Part shown: piece after piece, positions 49,090-62,527 of the stretch
Layout: each line of letters opens with the position of its first letter
Numbering within the stretch: position 1 is the stretch's first letter
Assembly: GCA_030562195.1 (NCBI GenBank)
Contig: CM060200.1
Location: forward strand, 38,881,468-38,945,467
Length of the DNA stretch: 64,000 nt
From: Nipponacmea schrenckii
Taxonomy: Eukaryota > Mollusca > Gastropoda > Lottiidae
Direction of reading: 5' to 3'
Notes under the pieces: model-generated
Told to the model about the DNA's origin: nothing
What the model saw: only the letters and a program-made list of their open reading frames with translations
The model's database searches: none
Made by a program: the position numbers and the translations under genes

Positions 49090-50340
49090 ATATTTCAACC
49101 ACTAACACTTATATTTATAGACACTCAAAATACCGGTTTTAGATCTGAAGTGCAGCGTAAATGAGAGAATGAAAGTATGCAAAGATTGATACCCTTTTGC
49201 TAGTTTGTAAGAAGTGAACATCAAGTGAGTCAATCATGATTCTAAATGACATCATTGGGTTCAAGTTAAAAAAACGCTTAAATTGTTAAAATATAGTTAT
49301 CCAAAGAATTTTTGAAAAAATTATCTGTGATGGGTCAAGAATTGCCAGATTTAAACTCCCTCAAGCAATCACTTTACATATTTTGATTATTTGTTCATAT
49401 TGTAAGTCTCTTCAGAACCTAGTAATTGCTTTAAGAAATTGATGTATTCTAATGCTTAAATCCTTGCTCTTTTTTGTGACCTAGGCCAGTGCTTTTTTAG
49501 CAGAATGTCAATTATAATAACACCTTATAGGCCTACTGGAAAGTGAAAGAGGCAAGTTTAACCCTATGATTGTCGACAGAGTGACCGACAGAGTACATGA
49601 AAATATATATTTTTTACTTTCAATTATGATGTTAAATGTGGATTTTTTTGTCTTGTCTTAGTCTTGTTATATTTCTGTCAGCAAGTTTAGAGACAGACAA
49701 GTGACGAATTCTATATTATTTACAAAATATATATTTTTGAAGTGTCTTGTTTCTCTGTTAGAGCAGTGTGTGTTTAACATTTTGTTATAGGGTTGAATTC
49801 TCCCTAGATTAAATTATCAACTGTTGTAGACCTGTAATGTGTTTGACTATATCAATAATTGTTAGGTTTACTATGTTATCAGCAATATTTAGGTTTACGA
49901 TGTTACAGCAAGCTTATGTATGGCATGGTAGTATTCATGTCACTGTGGGCTAAAATGTGGCAATTTCAATTTAAGATATTTGTTGAATTTAAATCTTTAG
50001 TTCTTAGTAAAGATTATTATAAGGAAATGTTACTACAAACTAAATGAATCACTATTCATGTATAATTAATATAGGATTAGTTATGCTACTATTGTTTAAA
50101 GCGATATATATTCTTTTATTCTTACAAGCTTACTAATACTAACATAGAACCTCTTATTTTGTTTCTTGTGAATTTCAATGTTATTGATGAGGTTGGTCAA
50201 GTGTTGTACCAGAAATTGTATCAGTGAAGTGGTTAAACGTATTCCACCCCAATTGATATTATTTTTCAAATGATAAGCTTATATTTTTTTCGGTTAAATC
50301 TCTTTGTAAATTAATGTTACAGAAATGAATTAGTGCCATT
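49090..50340 (+). other. Probable 3'UTR and downstream region of the MCL1-like gene
   Basis: No further exon seen. The polyadenylation site cannot be placed with confidence. Confidence 0.4.
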
Positions 50341-50365
50341 GTAAAATGTTTTGTGTGTTATCTGT

Positions 50366-50534
50366 TTGTTCCCAGAGTGAAGTGAAATATTGTAAAATGT
50401 GTTAACATGTTCCCAAAGTGAAGTGAAATATTGTAAAATGTGTTAACATGTTCCCAAAGTGAAGTGAAATATTGTAAAATGTGTTAACATGTTCCCAAAG
50501 TGAAGTGAAATATTGTAAAATGTGTTAACATGTT
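50366..50534 (+). repeat. 41-bp minisatellite
   Basis: About four copies of a 41 bp unit with 'TGAAATATTGTAAAATGTGT' and 'AACATGTTCCCAAAGTGAAG'. It may lie in the MCL1-like 3'UTR. Confidence 0.92.
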
Positions 50535-51825
50535 AAACTAACATAGGGCAAGAATTCAGTGAAATGAAGGGTACCTGGTATCTAATTTGTAAGCTGACTG
50601 CTTAAACTAGCTTTGTACTGAACCGACATCATTCGAGCTTAAATATGGAGTATTTTTCGTTGTCAAAGTTAGCCTGTTCCATAATAAGTTAACTTTTACT
50701 CAGTTTTGGGCTAGGTTAAGTAAAAGCAGGAGAGCCAGGTTTATTGGTGTGTGTATATTTTGAACTTTACCATCTGTAATATTTTCTTAATATGCCAAGT
50801 TGCTAGTATCCATAGACAAATGATTACAAGTTAAGTACTGGATAAAAACATCTTGAAATTGTTTTATTATCCAGTTGATAAATAGCCCTTTTTGGGGAGT
50901 TGCTTAATGGTATCATTTATCTATGAATGCAAGCAGTTGTATATCATTTGTAAGTTAGTCATTGCTTTTGTACCTTAGTCTTTTTCCTATTTCTAATGTT
51001 AGCTTTTAAGAAACATACAGAACATACCTTATGGGTAGTGTTAACTGTTAGAATTTTATGGATGGAACATTTCTTTAGATCTGAATTGTAAAGAGAGGTT
51101 ACCTCCAGTATATTCGCTGTTATATATAAGAGGCTTATTGTAAAGATATAATAGAATCTATATATGAACTATGTAGTGCCACTGTTGGAGTAAATGTAGA
51201 ATAATGTGACTGGCAAGTGCTGGGGTTGTAAAATCCATGTATGATTAGTAACGAACCACTGTGAAGACCTCCAACCTGGAAGAAATGATATAGCTGATTA
51301 TTGGAGTGTATTTAACTGTATTAAGCCTAATCCAATGAAGATTATGGAACAAGGCCAGTGTTACCATTGTTACAACTGATTAATTCTGCTCAATGATCAG
51401 ATCTAATTACTCAACAACACAAGTAGCCTATTAACATCAAGGTCGTACTTTTAAATCCATTTTCTCTGGGAATTCTACATTTATTGACAAGGATTAGCCA
51501 CAGTAAATTAACTAATAGCCTATTGGGTTAGGTTGAAGGAGACATTCTGATTTCTCTTGTGTTCAGATTGTTACAGTTATTTAGTTCTGTGCGCTGATAA
51601 AAGAAAGAATTCTCTATGGCTACTTGGTTTAAAGATGGACTACATGTACTTGTATTTTATATTTTAATATTGGGATCCCTGAAATTGTAACTGTGTGAGG
51701 CGAAATTATTGTAAAAGGTTATCCATAGTGCTAGGGGTCTTAGTGCAATATCAATCATGTAAAATAAAAAAATATATGAAACAAATCTTCTTTTAATATT
51801 TCCCAATGTATTATTGTCTTTTACC
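50535..51825. other. Non-coding stretch
   Basis: No gene or element recognised. Confidence 0.5.
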
Positions 51826-51890
51826 TTTTTCATTGGTCTAAAGTGCAGAACAGTAGGACGTAAAACTCCATTCATTTCATTTCATTTGTC
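51826..51890 (+). mobile_element. SINE tail fragment
   Basis: 'AAAGTGCAGAACAGTAGGAC' followed by 'GTAAAACTCCATTCATTTCA' is the 3' end of the tRNA-derived SINE with its TTCAT-rich tail. Confidence 0.75.
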
Positions 51891-52809
51891 TATAATACCA
51901 AAGCGGCTTATGGTGAAGGATACACTAGCATCTTTACGGAAGTTGGCGAACCATCTTAGCCTTATTGTAAAACTTTAGATCTCAATATAGATTCTATAGG
52001 ATAGGATTTCCCAAGTCAAACAGACCATAGTGTTATGTTGTGATAAAAAAAAAAGGGTTTTATAAACATCAATTTAATATGAACTCGTTTCGTATTGGTA
52101 TATGATTGATAACTAATAAAAAGGTTCCCCTTATATGGAAAGGCAGGTCTCAAAAGATGTCTTATTTTAACAAATTTACCCCTCCCGGAATTTTAACTGA
52201 GACGTTAACCGAATTAATGACGAAATTGTGTCAAATACACGTATTGTGCATTGTGACTCAACCTGAATGAATAAAATACAGTCGTACACCATAAATGGCT
52301 AACCCAAAACCTCGCCTACTCAAACAATAAGTGAAATTATTCAATAGGGGGAATTCTTATTCAAATATATATTTTTAGGGTAATATTTTCTCAAAAGTTC
52401 ATATAAAATATAAAGAATCTTAAAAATTCACTGAGACAAATATGCAAATCTAGGTTATTTATTTGTGTGGGAGGAGAGGAATGCGTCTGGATAACAAAGA
52501 TTATATTGAATGGAAATAAACATAAAGGATTAGCGTCTTGTATAATCGAGACTGATGATTCATTTCTAAAAATAAATTGTTTTTCACTTCATCACGCAAT
52601 TTCTCAGTTTGTAGGCTATTTTTTATATCGATCGTTTTGACATCGTATGAAATTGTACGATCTCTGTTGACAGTTCAAATCTGTTCTCAATATATTAAAG
52701 GGAATTTCATTCGGAAGTGAAATACCATAATCACTTCTCTTAGATCTAACCTACATAATAATGAAACAACTTCCTTGGGTGGCATTTAGTTATTGGAGAA
52801 TATATATCT

Positions 52810-52978
52810 GGACACATATGGGTAACATTTACTTTATAAATAACTTGCGATATTTCAACGAGGGTAGGCCCACTCCCGTCTTTATCTCTTTTGCTTGATA
52901 AAGTTGGGGGGAGGCCTACCCTCGTTGAAACCCCGCAAGTTATTTAATAAAGTAATTTTTATCTATATAATTGTGTCC
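52810..52978. mobile_element. Palindromic foldback element (~169 bp)
   Basis: The left arm (52810-52871) and right arm (52911-52978) are imperfect inverted copies. They start GGACACA at both outer ends and meet around 'GAGGGTAGGCC' / 'GGCCTACCCTC', with a ~40 bp loop. It would form a long hairpin. A matching solo end lies at 11511-11552. Confidence 0.82.
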
Positions 52979-53199
52979 TGAAATATAATATTTAAACAAA
53001 TTTTACTTAGTAAATAGAAGGAAACAAGACGAGAGGAAAACGTGACTTTATGATTTCCCCTTGTATTTTAAATTTCCTTGAAATTAAACAATATTCTCCC
53101 CAATAAAAAGTACAAATAATATTTTTCCTTCCATGACGGAAAAGATCGTGATGGACGAAATCATTTGATTATAAAGTCTATTATAAAGGGAATGCCGAA

Positions 53200-53363
53200 C
53201 TCAATTCAATTCAAACCCAGTTTATTAAGTCATTTCAAAAAGATTCCTCGACAGTTTGAAATCGCGAAAGTGTAATATTATGCCGCTGTCCTGGTAAAAG
53301 TTACATCATTGCTCAATGCCTAGCGTTGCCCATCTTCATTAGCCCATAAGTTACAGAAGAGTA
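53200..53363 (+). mobile_element. SINE copy split by a transposon, left part
   Basis: Diverged SINE sequence with 'GAAATCGCGAAAGTGTAATA', 'GCCGCTGTCCTGGTAAAAGT' and 'CATTAGCCCATAAGTTACAG', broken at GAGTAA. The remainder of the same copy ('GACGCAAAATTCAATTTCAT') resumes at 55139. Confidence 0.8.
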
Positions 53364-55138
53364 AAGGTGGGTTTATACTTCTTACGGCGTCAAACGCCGT
53401 TAAACACCGTAAAACGCTATACCGGTTAGCGGCGTGAAACGCCAGATCTGACCGTAATGGTCGTGTAAACACACGGGCGTAATCGCGCGCTAACGCCCGC
53501 ATGCGCCGACCTTTTTCATGTCCTAAACTACAGAATTAAGGTGGGTTTATACTTCTTATGGCGTTTAACGTCGTAAAACGCTTTTACACGCTTGGATACG
53601 GCGTTTGCCGGCGTTCTTTAGAGCATCGATTTAAATTTACATCGCCAGCGAGCCACGCCGTATAACGGCGTTTGACGGCGTCACTTTTTCCATAGTTCAA
53701 CTGTGTTGAACTTTCCAACGTTTACGTTAGCAAACGCCAGCAATTCAACCAATCACAAGTGGCTATTGTACAACACAAGGAGATATTTGGATCTTTTCTT
53801 CAAACATGAAAAAAAACGTTGATTTTAGACCAGATGAAGAAGGAAAATGTCTGGTATCCATTGGCGAGACGTTGGGTCGAGATGGTAAGTATGGATGTTC
53901 CTGGACACGTTCTATAATTATACGTATTACGTATATTAATGGACACCGATGGCACTAAACTACGATTATTGGTCCTCCAATAGCCTGTTTCATTCTTGTG
54001 CCCATGAACCGTTAACAAAAATGGAACAAAAGAAGAAGAAATGGTTGAAACCTTCTTCAGCGGCTTTTCCTGCACTTCAAGCCATTGTTTTTGACAACTC
54101 CATTTTAAAGTCACTGGAAAGATTAACATTGTTTTGTCATACTGGTGACTTAGAGGTGTATCATTCCATGATGCTTAAATACTGCCCAAAACGTCAACAC
54201 TTCTCATGATGGAATGGTTGCCAGGACACAGCTTGCTGCTTTAGACCATAACCATAACACAGGTAGAGAGCAAGCCACATCTACTCAAGGTTCATCAGAG
54301 GGCGAGTTGAGGTATAACCAAGTTTTTCCTAAGCGGTGCAAAACCTGGGTTGCCAAACCTATACCTGAAAAGAAGTGTCATTCTTACAGGAAAGATTTAA
54401 TGTCCCGAACAGTAGAAGTGAGAATGAAAGCTATCCAATTACCAGCATTGATTAAACCAACCTTGCCAAAGAACATTGCTAATATGGATAAACCACCAAA
54501 ACAAGAAACGATAAATTCTCATAGATCAAGAATGTCGAAGTCAATAAGGTAATTTTGTGATCTTTTATTTTTAAACATACCGGTATTATACAAAAAACAA
54601 TTTAATCATATCTTTAATTTTGTACATTTTTCATAAACATTTTCATCGGTTATATTTTCCAGGAACTGATGCAAGCTAGCTGTACTTGAATCCAATATAT
54701 TGTCCTGATTCTGAGGGGAAGGCATCTCTTATTTTTAAAACAGCACAGGCTGGTATTACACGCCGGATGTTTTGTCCAAGTTTTTGATGGACCCAGTAGA
54801 TAAACTGTCTGTAAGCCTGATGGCGCAGAACTCTGAAATGATAAAACATATTATGTTCATTCACATACACATATTTGGGCTTGATTCGATTTGAAATTCT
54901 ACTTGACTAATTATAGTCCTGAAAATTTTATTGATATAAGGAAAAGAATCATATGCATGCTTTTTTTGAAGGGATTATGCGATACATTTCTTGTACTTCT
55001 GTAGACTATTTACATATATTCAAGACTCAAAAGGTCGGCGCGTGCGGGCGTTATCGAGCATGTGTTTACACTTGCTAACCGGCGCAACGTTTTACGGCGT
55101 TAAACGGCGTTTGATGGCGTAAAAAGTATAAACCCAGC
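53364..55138. mobile_element. Decayed DNA transposon with long TIRs and TAA target duplication
   Basis: The terminal repeats start AGGTGGGTTTATACTT (left) and AGCTGGGTTTATACTT (right, inverted). They stay similar for 110-150 bp through 'CGGTTAGC', 'GTGTAAACACA' and 'GCGCCGACCTTTT'. Both sides are flanked by TAA. The split SINE joins perfectly across one TAA, which confirms the borders. A 3 bp TWA-type duplication suits PIF/Harbinger, but the superfamily is not proven because no transposase catalytic region is seen. Confidence 0.85.
53949..54552 (+). pseudogene. Frameshifted transposon-associated ORF
   Basis: Two adjoining frames look like one broken protein. The first, 53949-54209, ends LEVYHSMMLKYCPKRQHFS. 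The second, 54214-54552, starts MVARTQLAALDHNHN and contains YNQVFPKRCKTWV. I recognise the combination from uncharacterised proteins repeated in fish and invertebrate genomes and associated with DNA transposons; this is memory, not a search. The frame breaks at about 54205-54213, consistent with a one-base loss. Its position between the TIRs supports a transposon origin. An upstream ATG at 53806 followed by a donor-like GTAAGT at 53885 could be a preceding exon. Confidence 0.7.
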
Positions 55139-55170
55139 TTAAGACGCAAAATTCAATTTCATGTTTATAC
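55139..55170 (+). mobile_element. SINE copy split by a transposon, right part
   Basis: The tail 'GACGCAAAATTCAATTTCAT' continues the SINE interrupted at 53363. Confidence 0.75.
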
Positions 55171-55184
55171 ATCCACAAATTTAT

Positions 55185-55750
55185 TTGTGGCGCATATTGT
55201 AATCGCCCCGTCGATCTGTCGGTCCGTCGGTCCGTTCACAATTGTTTGTGCTCACTCTACAGGCTATTATTCTTTATGGATTTTGATTTTTTGTTTGGGT
55301 CAGTGACATTATGAAGATGATCCCTATTGATTTTCGTGATGATCCAATAATTTAATTTTTTACCCAAATATTGTCTTAGACTTAGTGTTTTCACCTCATT
55401 AGCTATAGGGTGCAGCTCGTGCTCACTCTACAGGCTACAGTTCTCTATGGATTCTATTGATTTTTATTTAGTAAGTTATTGTCATCAGGTTTATGATCCC
55501 TATTGATTTTCATAATGGTCTGATAATTTTTCATCGAAATATTGTCTGACTTGTGTTCGCGTTTTCATAATGCAACTCCTCTCAGTCTACAGACAACAAT
55601 TATAAACGGATTCTTTTGATTTTTATTTTGTCTGCTTGAACTTCTCTATAGGATAGACATGAAGCAAATGTGAATGGACAACAAAAAATGATTTGTAGTT
55701 GCAATCAAAGCTGCTGGTGGGCGTATGTCAATTTGCTTGGCAAGGCTATC
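55185..55750. repeat. Degenerate ~180-bp tandem repeat with conserved end module
   Basis: About three diverged copies with 'GCTCACTCTACAGGCTA', 'GATCCCTATTGATTTTC' and 'AAATATTGTCT'. It is preceded by 'GTCGGTCCGTCGGTCCGTTC' and closed by 'GGTGGGCGTATGTCAATTTG'. The closing module is the inverse of the one opening the repeat at 1441. Confidence 0.75.
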
Positions 55751-56300
55751 GATTATAATTTATTAATTTCAATCAGGGTTAAAGGGAGGCAATTTTGTTT
55801 TTTTGTGGTCTGAATTTAATTGTTTCTCTGCCAAAGAAATTTTATTCTCGACGATAATGGATTTGTTCTTTCTTCGTGATTAACGCCTATAAGAGACAGT
55901 TATTGTCCTTGATCCATATGAATTCATAAACATTCATAGATTCACTTAGAACCCAAAATAAGAATGTCGTAAGAGAAAGTAACCCGAAGAATACCTCAAA
56001 ATAGGCATGTCTCACATGTGTATTATCTAGTTCACGTATAATGAATGGACATGAGTGGTATATCGTCACGAGAATAGTAAATAAAGCGGCATAAATAGAT
56101 TATTAGTTAAAGTATAAGACGTGTACGGTGGCTCACCTAACACATCATTCACAAAAAAATAGAGAATTTAATTTTCACCTTTTAAGGTGAACGTACTGTA
56201 GCTTTGAATAAAAATACTTTAATTTTCATCAAGGTAAAAATTTAGTGAAATACTCCTAGACTTTCATTAAAAACTTTTAAATTTTCACCTAGAAAGCGGT
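55751..56300. other. Non-coding stretch
   Basis: No gene or element recognised. Confidence 0.5.
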
Positions 56301-56302
56301 CA

Positions 56303-59158
<2,856 letters not shown>

Positions 59159-59854
59159 TCAGTATGCGAGCATTCTAGTCTAAATCATAGCACATCCAGT
59201 CTTATAACGCGAACCAATACTGATATAATAAAATTCAAAATCGTAAATTATTTACTTCTGCATAGGGCTGGATATGGGGACAGGTACGCCCCACGTCGCC
59301 GCCTATTCCTAAAAAAGACATGCCCATTTTTTAGGACAAGAAATTTTACATTAACAAGATTTATTTTGATTTTTTGTGGTCTGGATTTCGAGCGTTATAA
59401 TTGAATGAATTGGAGGCGGATATAAAGGTTACTTCCCTTCACGGATACAAGCCAATAAAACTATTACTCATAATGTTTTTACCTGGAAAGATATACTAAT
59501 ATAAATACCAATACACATATTACTAAACAGATTACTATGACTAATATTATACAGAAATTGCTACTATTGCTACATATTTCTAGGAAAATCTACATCCACG
59601 ATTTAAATATACCTGTCTTTACAATGGTTCTGTTACAAATTACCTGTAGCTTGTATAGTGTAATTAGCTGCTGTGACAGGTGAGTTCTAAGATTGAACCT
59701 TTTCAATAATATAACGTTCTAAATTGTCTATAAAATATGGCCTATATCGCAAAAATGGAAATATGGTACCGCATTATATTTAATAATACGGACCACGTGA
59801 ATTCTCTAAAAAATGATTCTATTTGATAATAGTGCAGATCTGGATGTTGCGTTA
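59159..59854. other. Non-coding stretch
   Basis: No gene recognised. The frame at 59147-59404 starts inside the minisatellite and lacks a family signature. Confidence 0.5.
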
Positions 59855-60190
59855 AAGAGATAAGTCTTAGAATGAACATAAAATTTAAAAATTTTAAACT
59901 TGACCAATAAGAGTTCTATTCATCAGTAAATATATCTGCTGCGATAAATAACATAAATAATAAGTAAATATCCAAAACACTAACATCCATAAAGATGCAT
60001 TTGATTATTGGAAAATGCTTAATCAATTTATTAAGCATTTTTCAAAATGACTTAGTTTTGTGAGTTTTCCAGATTTTAAGGGATTCTGTTACATGTACTT
60101 TATGACATCAGGTAAGGTCACTGATGAATATATACCAATATACATATTAAACTAAAATTTTATCTTCATGCTAAGATGCAGTATCCCTAC
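59855..60190 (+). mobile_element. MITE family 'TTAAAGGGATAATAG', copy f
   Basis: A copy with 'TTAAAGAGATAAGTCTTAGA', 'GATGCATTTGATTATTGGAA', 'AAGGGATTCTGTTACATGTA' and 'ACATCAGGTAAGGTCACTGA'. It lies about 850 bp upstream of the SLC1 start codon. Confidence 0.8.
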
Positions 60191-61018
60191 GCATCAATTT
60201 CGTGTCGTTCTTTATGGTAATCAATTACCAGGCACTGTTTTAATTTACTGGTATTTCAATATATCGCAATCGTTATTCGATAATTTCTCATCAGTCGAAC
60301 ATGGTTAATTAGTGTAATGATTTAAGGCAATTTCTTCAGATTATGGATCCTAAAAAAGTAGGATGCGACAAATTAGAGCTTAATTTTAACCAGATTGATA
60401 ATAATCAAATGAAATATCATCATCTAAAAAATGGCTACTATAATCAACTTGTACTGGCATCAACAATCTCTGCTTGTCTTTACATTTGGGAAAAGGATAT
60501 CAAGCTACAAACAGTTGACATAGATTTGACCATATCATGGCCTCTTACATCAAGTTCAGTCAGGGTATGGTAATTGATAATCGTCATGTACGTGTTTGTA
60601 ATAGTAAATAGTCGCCACACTGATTATCTACAGCGACATATCCTTTATTCGTTTAACATTTACCTATTGTTGTCATCTGTCATTTTTGTGGTTAAGTTAA
60701 ATTGTCTTATATGAAACACACCAGGATTTAAAGAAATATAGCTAATTCCTTATGCGTGACCAATCTGTAACTTTCAGAATTTATGAGTTTTCTTACATTA
60801 TGAGAATGAAATAATTGCAAACTTTTGTCACCGTATTTACAGAAGAAACCGACAGTTTGTCAATGTGTGCTTGCGATTGGTTGGATATGGTTTGTTGACA
60901 TTTTGGTATTAAATGTTATAACTCGGTGTGAGCTAGGGTCATCTATTACAGCCCGTATTTTTCTTACAATACGTTGATGGTATTGATAGTGAAAACAATT
61001 TTATTATTAATCCAGGTT
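60191..61018. other. Upstream region of the SLC1 gene
   Basis: An acceptor-like TTAATCCAG at 61009-61017 lies 22 bases before the SLC1 start codon, so a 5'UTR exon probably lies upstream. A 76-codon frame at 60343-60573 has no recognised motif. Confidence 0.4.
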
Positions 61019-61039
61019 CAAGAATCCTACTAAATCAAG

Positions 61040-61530
61040 ATGGAGAGAGCCAATGATGAATTTTACGATGGGATTAATACAGAAATCGAGGAGAAAGAAT
61101 CGTTGACTATGGGAGAGAAAGTAAAGCGATTCTTTAAGAATAATTTGCTGCTTGTTATGCTAGTTTTTGCTCTCTTCATGGGAATCGCTCTCGGTGCAGG
61201 ATTGCGTTATGTGGAACCTAAGTTTACGAAGCGACAGATCTTATATCTGGGATATCCCGGAGAACTGTTGATGAACATGCTGAAAATGCTCATCTTACCT
61301 TTAGTTGTATCTAGTTTGGTGTCAGGAATGGCATCACTAGACGCCCGAGCCTCTGGTGTTATGGGACTAAGAGCAGTTGTATATTATATGACTACCACTC
61401 TATTGGCTGTTATACTGGGAATAGTTCTGGTGGTGGCTATAGAACCAGGCAGGAGAGGTGGAACACCAGACAGTACCGGATCACCTAAAGAACTCATTGA
61501 TCCAGTTGATACTTTCCTAGATCTCTTACG
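61040..61530 (+). CDS. SLC1-family excitatory amino acid transporter, first coding exon (partial gene)
   Basis: Start of a sodium-dependent glutamate/aspartate transporter of the plasma membrane. The exon gives 163 complete codons plus two bases of an Arg codon (CG) before a perfect donor, GTAAGT, at 61531. Residues 1-33 are an acidic cytoplasmic tail. Three membrane segments follow at about 34-56, 70-98 and 106-134. The family signature is clear: GYPGELLMNMLKMLILPLVV (71-90), SSLVSGMASLDARASG, then LRAVVYYMTTT. 'DPVDTFLDLLR' at the end matches the animal EAAT position before the next exon. The remaining exons (substrate hairpins HP1/HP2 and TM7-TM8) lie beyond the right edge. Which EAAT subtype it is cannot be told from this exon. 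Confidence 0.95.
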
Positions 61531-61837
61531 GTAAGTCTCTTATTTTTTTTTCTCAGTAAATTGCTCAATTTACTTTGTTGTAATTTCTGACCTAACAAGG
61601 TGTAGTCTTATGAGAATAATTCAAATGTATTTAGTAACAATATGTCGACTGGCCTTGGTGCAAGGAGGGTGTCTTTTGATAAAATAATTATTCTAAATGG
61701 TTCTTGTGTGGACATGAGTATATGTAAGTAGGTTAAAGAAACTTCATTGCATTATGAAACCATTTAATAACTGGCTCCCAATGTGCTACTACACGTCTTT
61801 GAAAGATAATTATGTGGTGTCTGCATCCAAATTATAT

Positions 61838-62527
61838 ATGTGGCTATTAGTAATACTGCACCGTTGGTTATACTGGTTATAAGTTATACTCACCATTGGT
61901 TATACTGGCTATTAGTCAAACTACACCATTGGTTACCTTGGCTATTAGTTATACTACACCATTGGTTACACCGGCTATTAGTTATACTGCACCATTGATT
62001 ATACTAGCTTTTAGTTATACTGTACCATTGATTAAACGGGCTATTAGTTATACTACACCATTGGTTATACTGGCTATTAGTTATACTACACCATTGGTTA
62101 TACTGGCTATTAGTTATACTGCACCATTGGTTATACTAGCTATTAGTTATACTGCACCATTGGTTATACTGGCTATTAGTTATACTGCACCATTGGTTAT
62201 ACTGGCTATTAGTTATACTACACCATTGGTTATACTGGCTATTAGTTATACTACACCATTGGTTACCTTGGCTATTAGTTATACTACACCATTGGTTACA
62301 TTAGCTATTAGTTACACTAAACCGTTGGTTATACTGGCTATTAGTTATACTACACCATCGGTTATACTGGCTATTAGTTATACTACACCATTGGTTATAC
62401 TGGCTATTAGTTATACTACACCATTGGTTATACTGGCTATTAGTTATACTACACCATTGGTTACACTGGCTATTAGTTATACTACACCATTGGTTATACT
62501 CGTTATTAGTTATACTCACTATTAGTT
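61838..62527 (+). repeat. 33-bp minisatellite in the SLC1 intron
   Basis: About twenty copies of a 33 bp unit with 'ACTGGCTATTAGTTATACTA' and 'CACCATTGGTTAT'. It begins about 300 bp after the exon donor. The 209-codon plus-strand frame and the 72-codon minus-strand frame are the repeat translated. Confidence 0.95.

Noticed and set aside
53800..54129. 109-codon minus-strand frame inside the transposon
   Set aside because: It is antisense to the recognised transposon-associated frame and has no motif of its own.
60343..60573. 76-codon frame upstream of SLC1, preceded by an acceptor-like TTCTTCAG and ending near a donor-like GTATGG
   Set aside because: No family signature, and its product does not read sensibly into the SLC1 exon, which has its own ATG and UTR. 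Kept only as a weak alternative-first-exon idea.
61896..62525. 209-codon frame with 11-residue repeats downstream of the SLC1 exon
   Set aside because: It is the 33 bp minisatellite translated, lying inside the SLC1 intron after a perfect donor; the opposite strand is also open across part of it.
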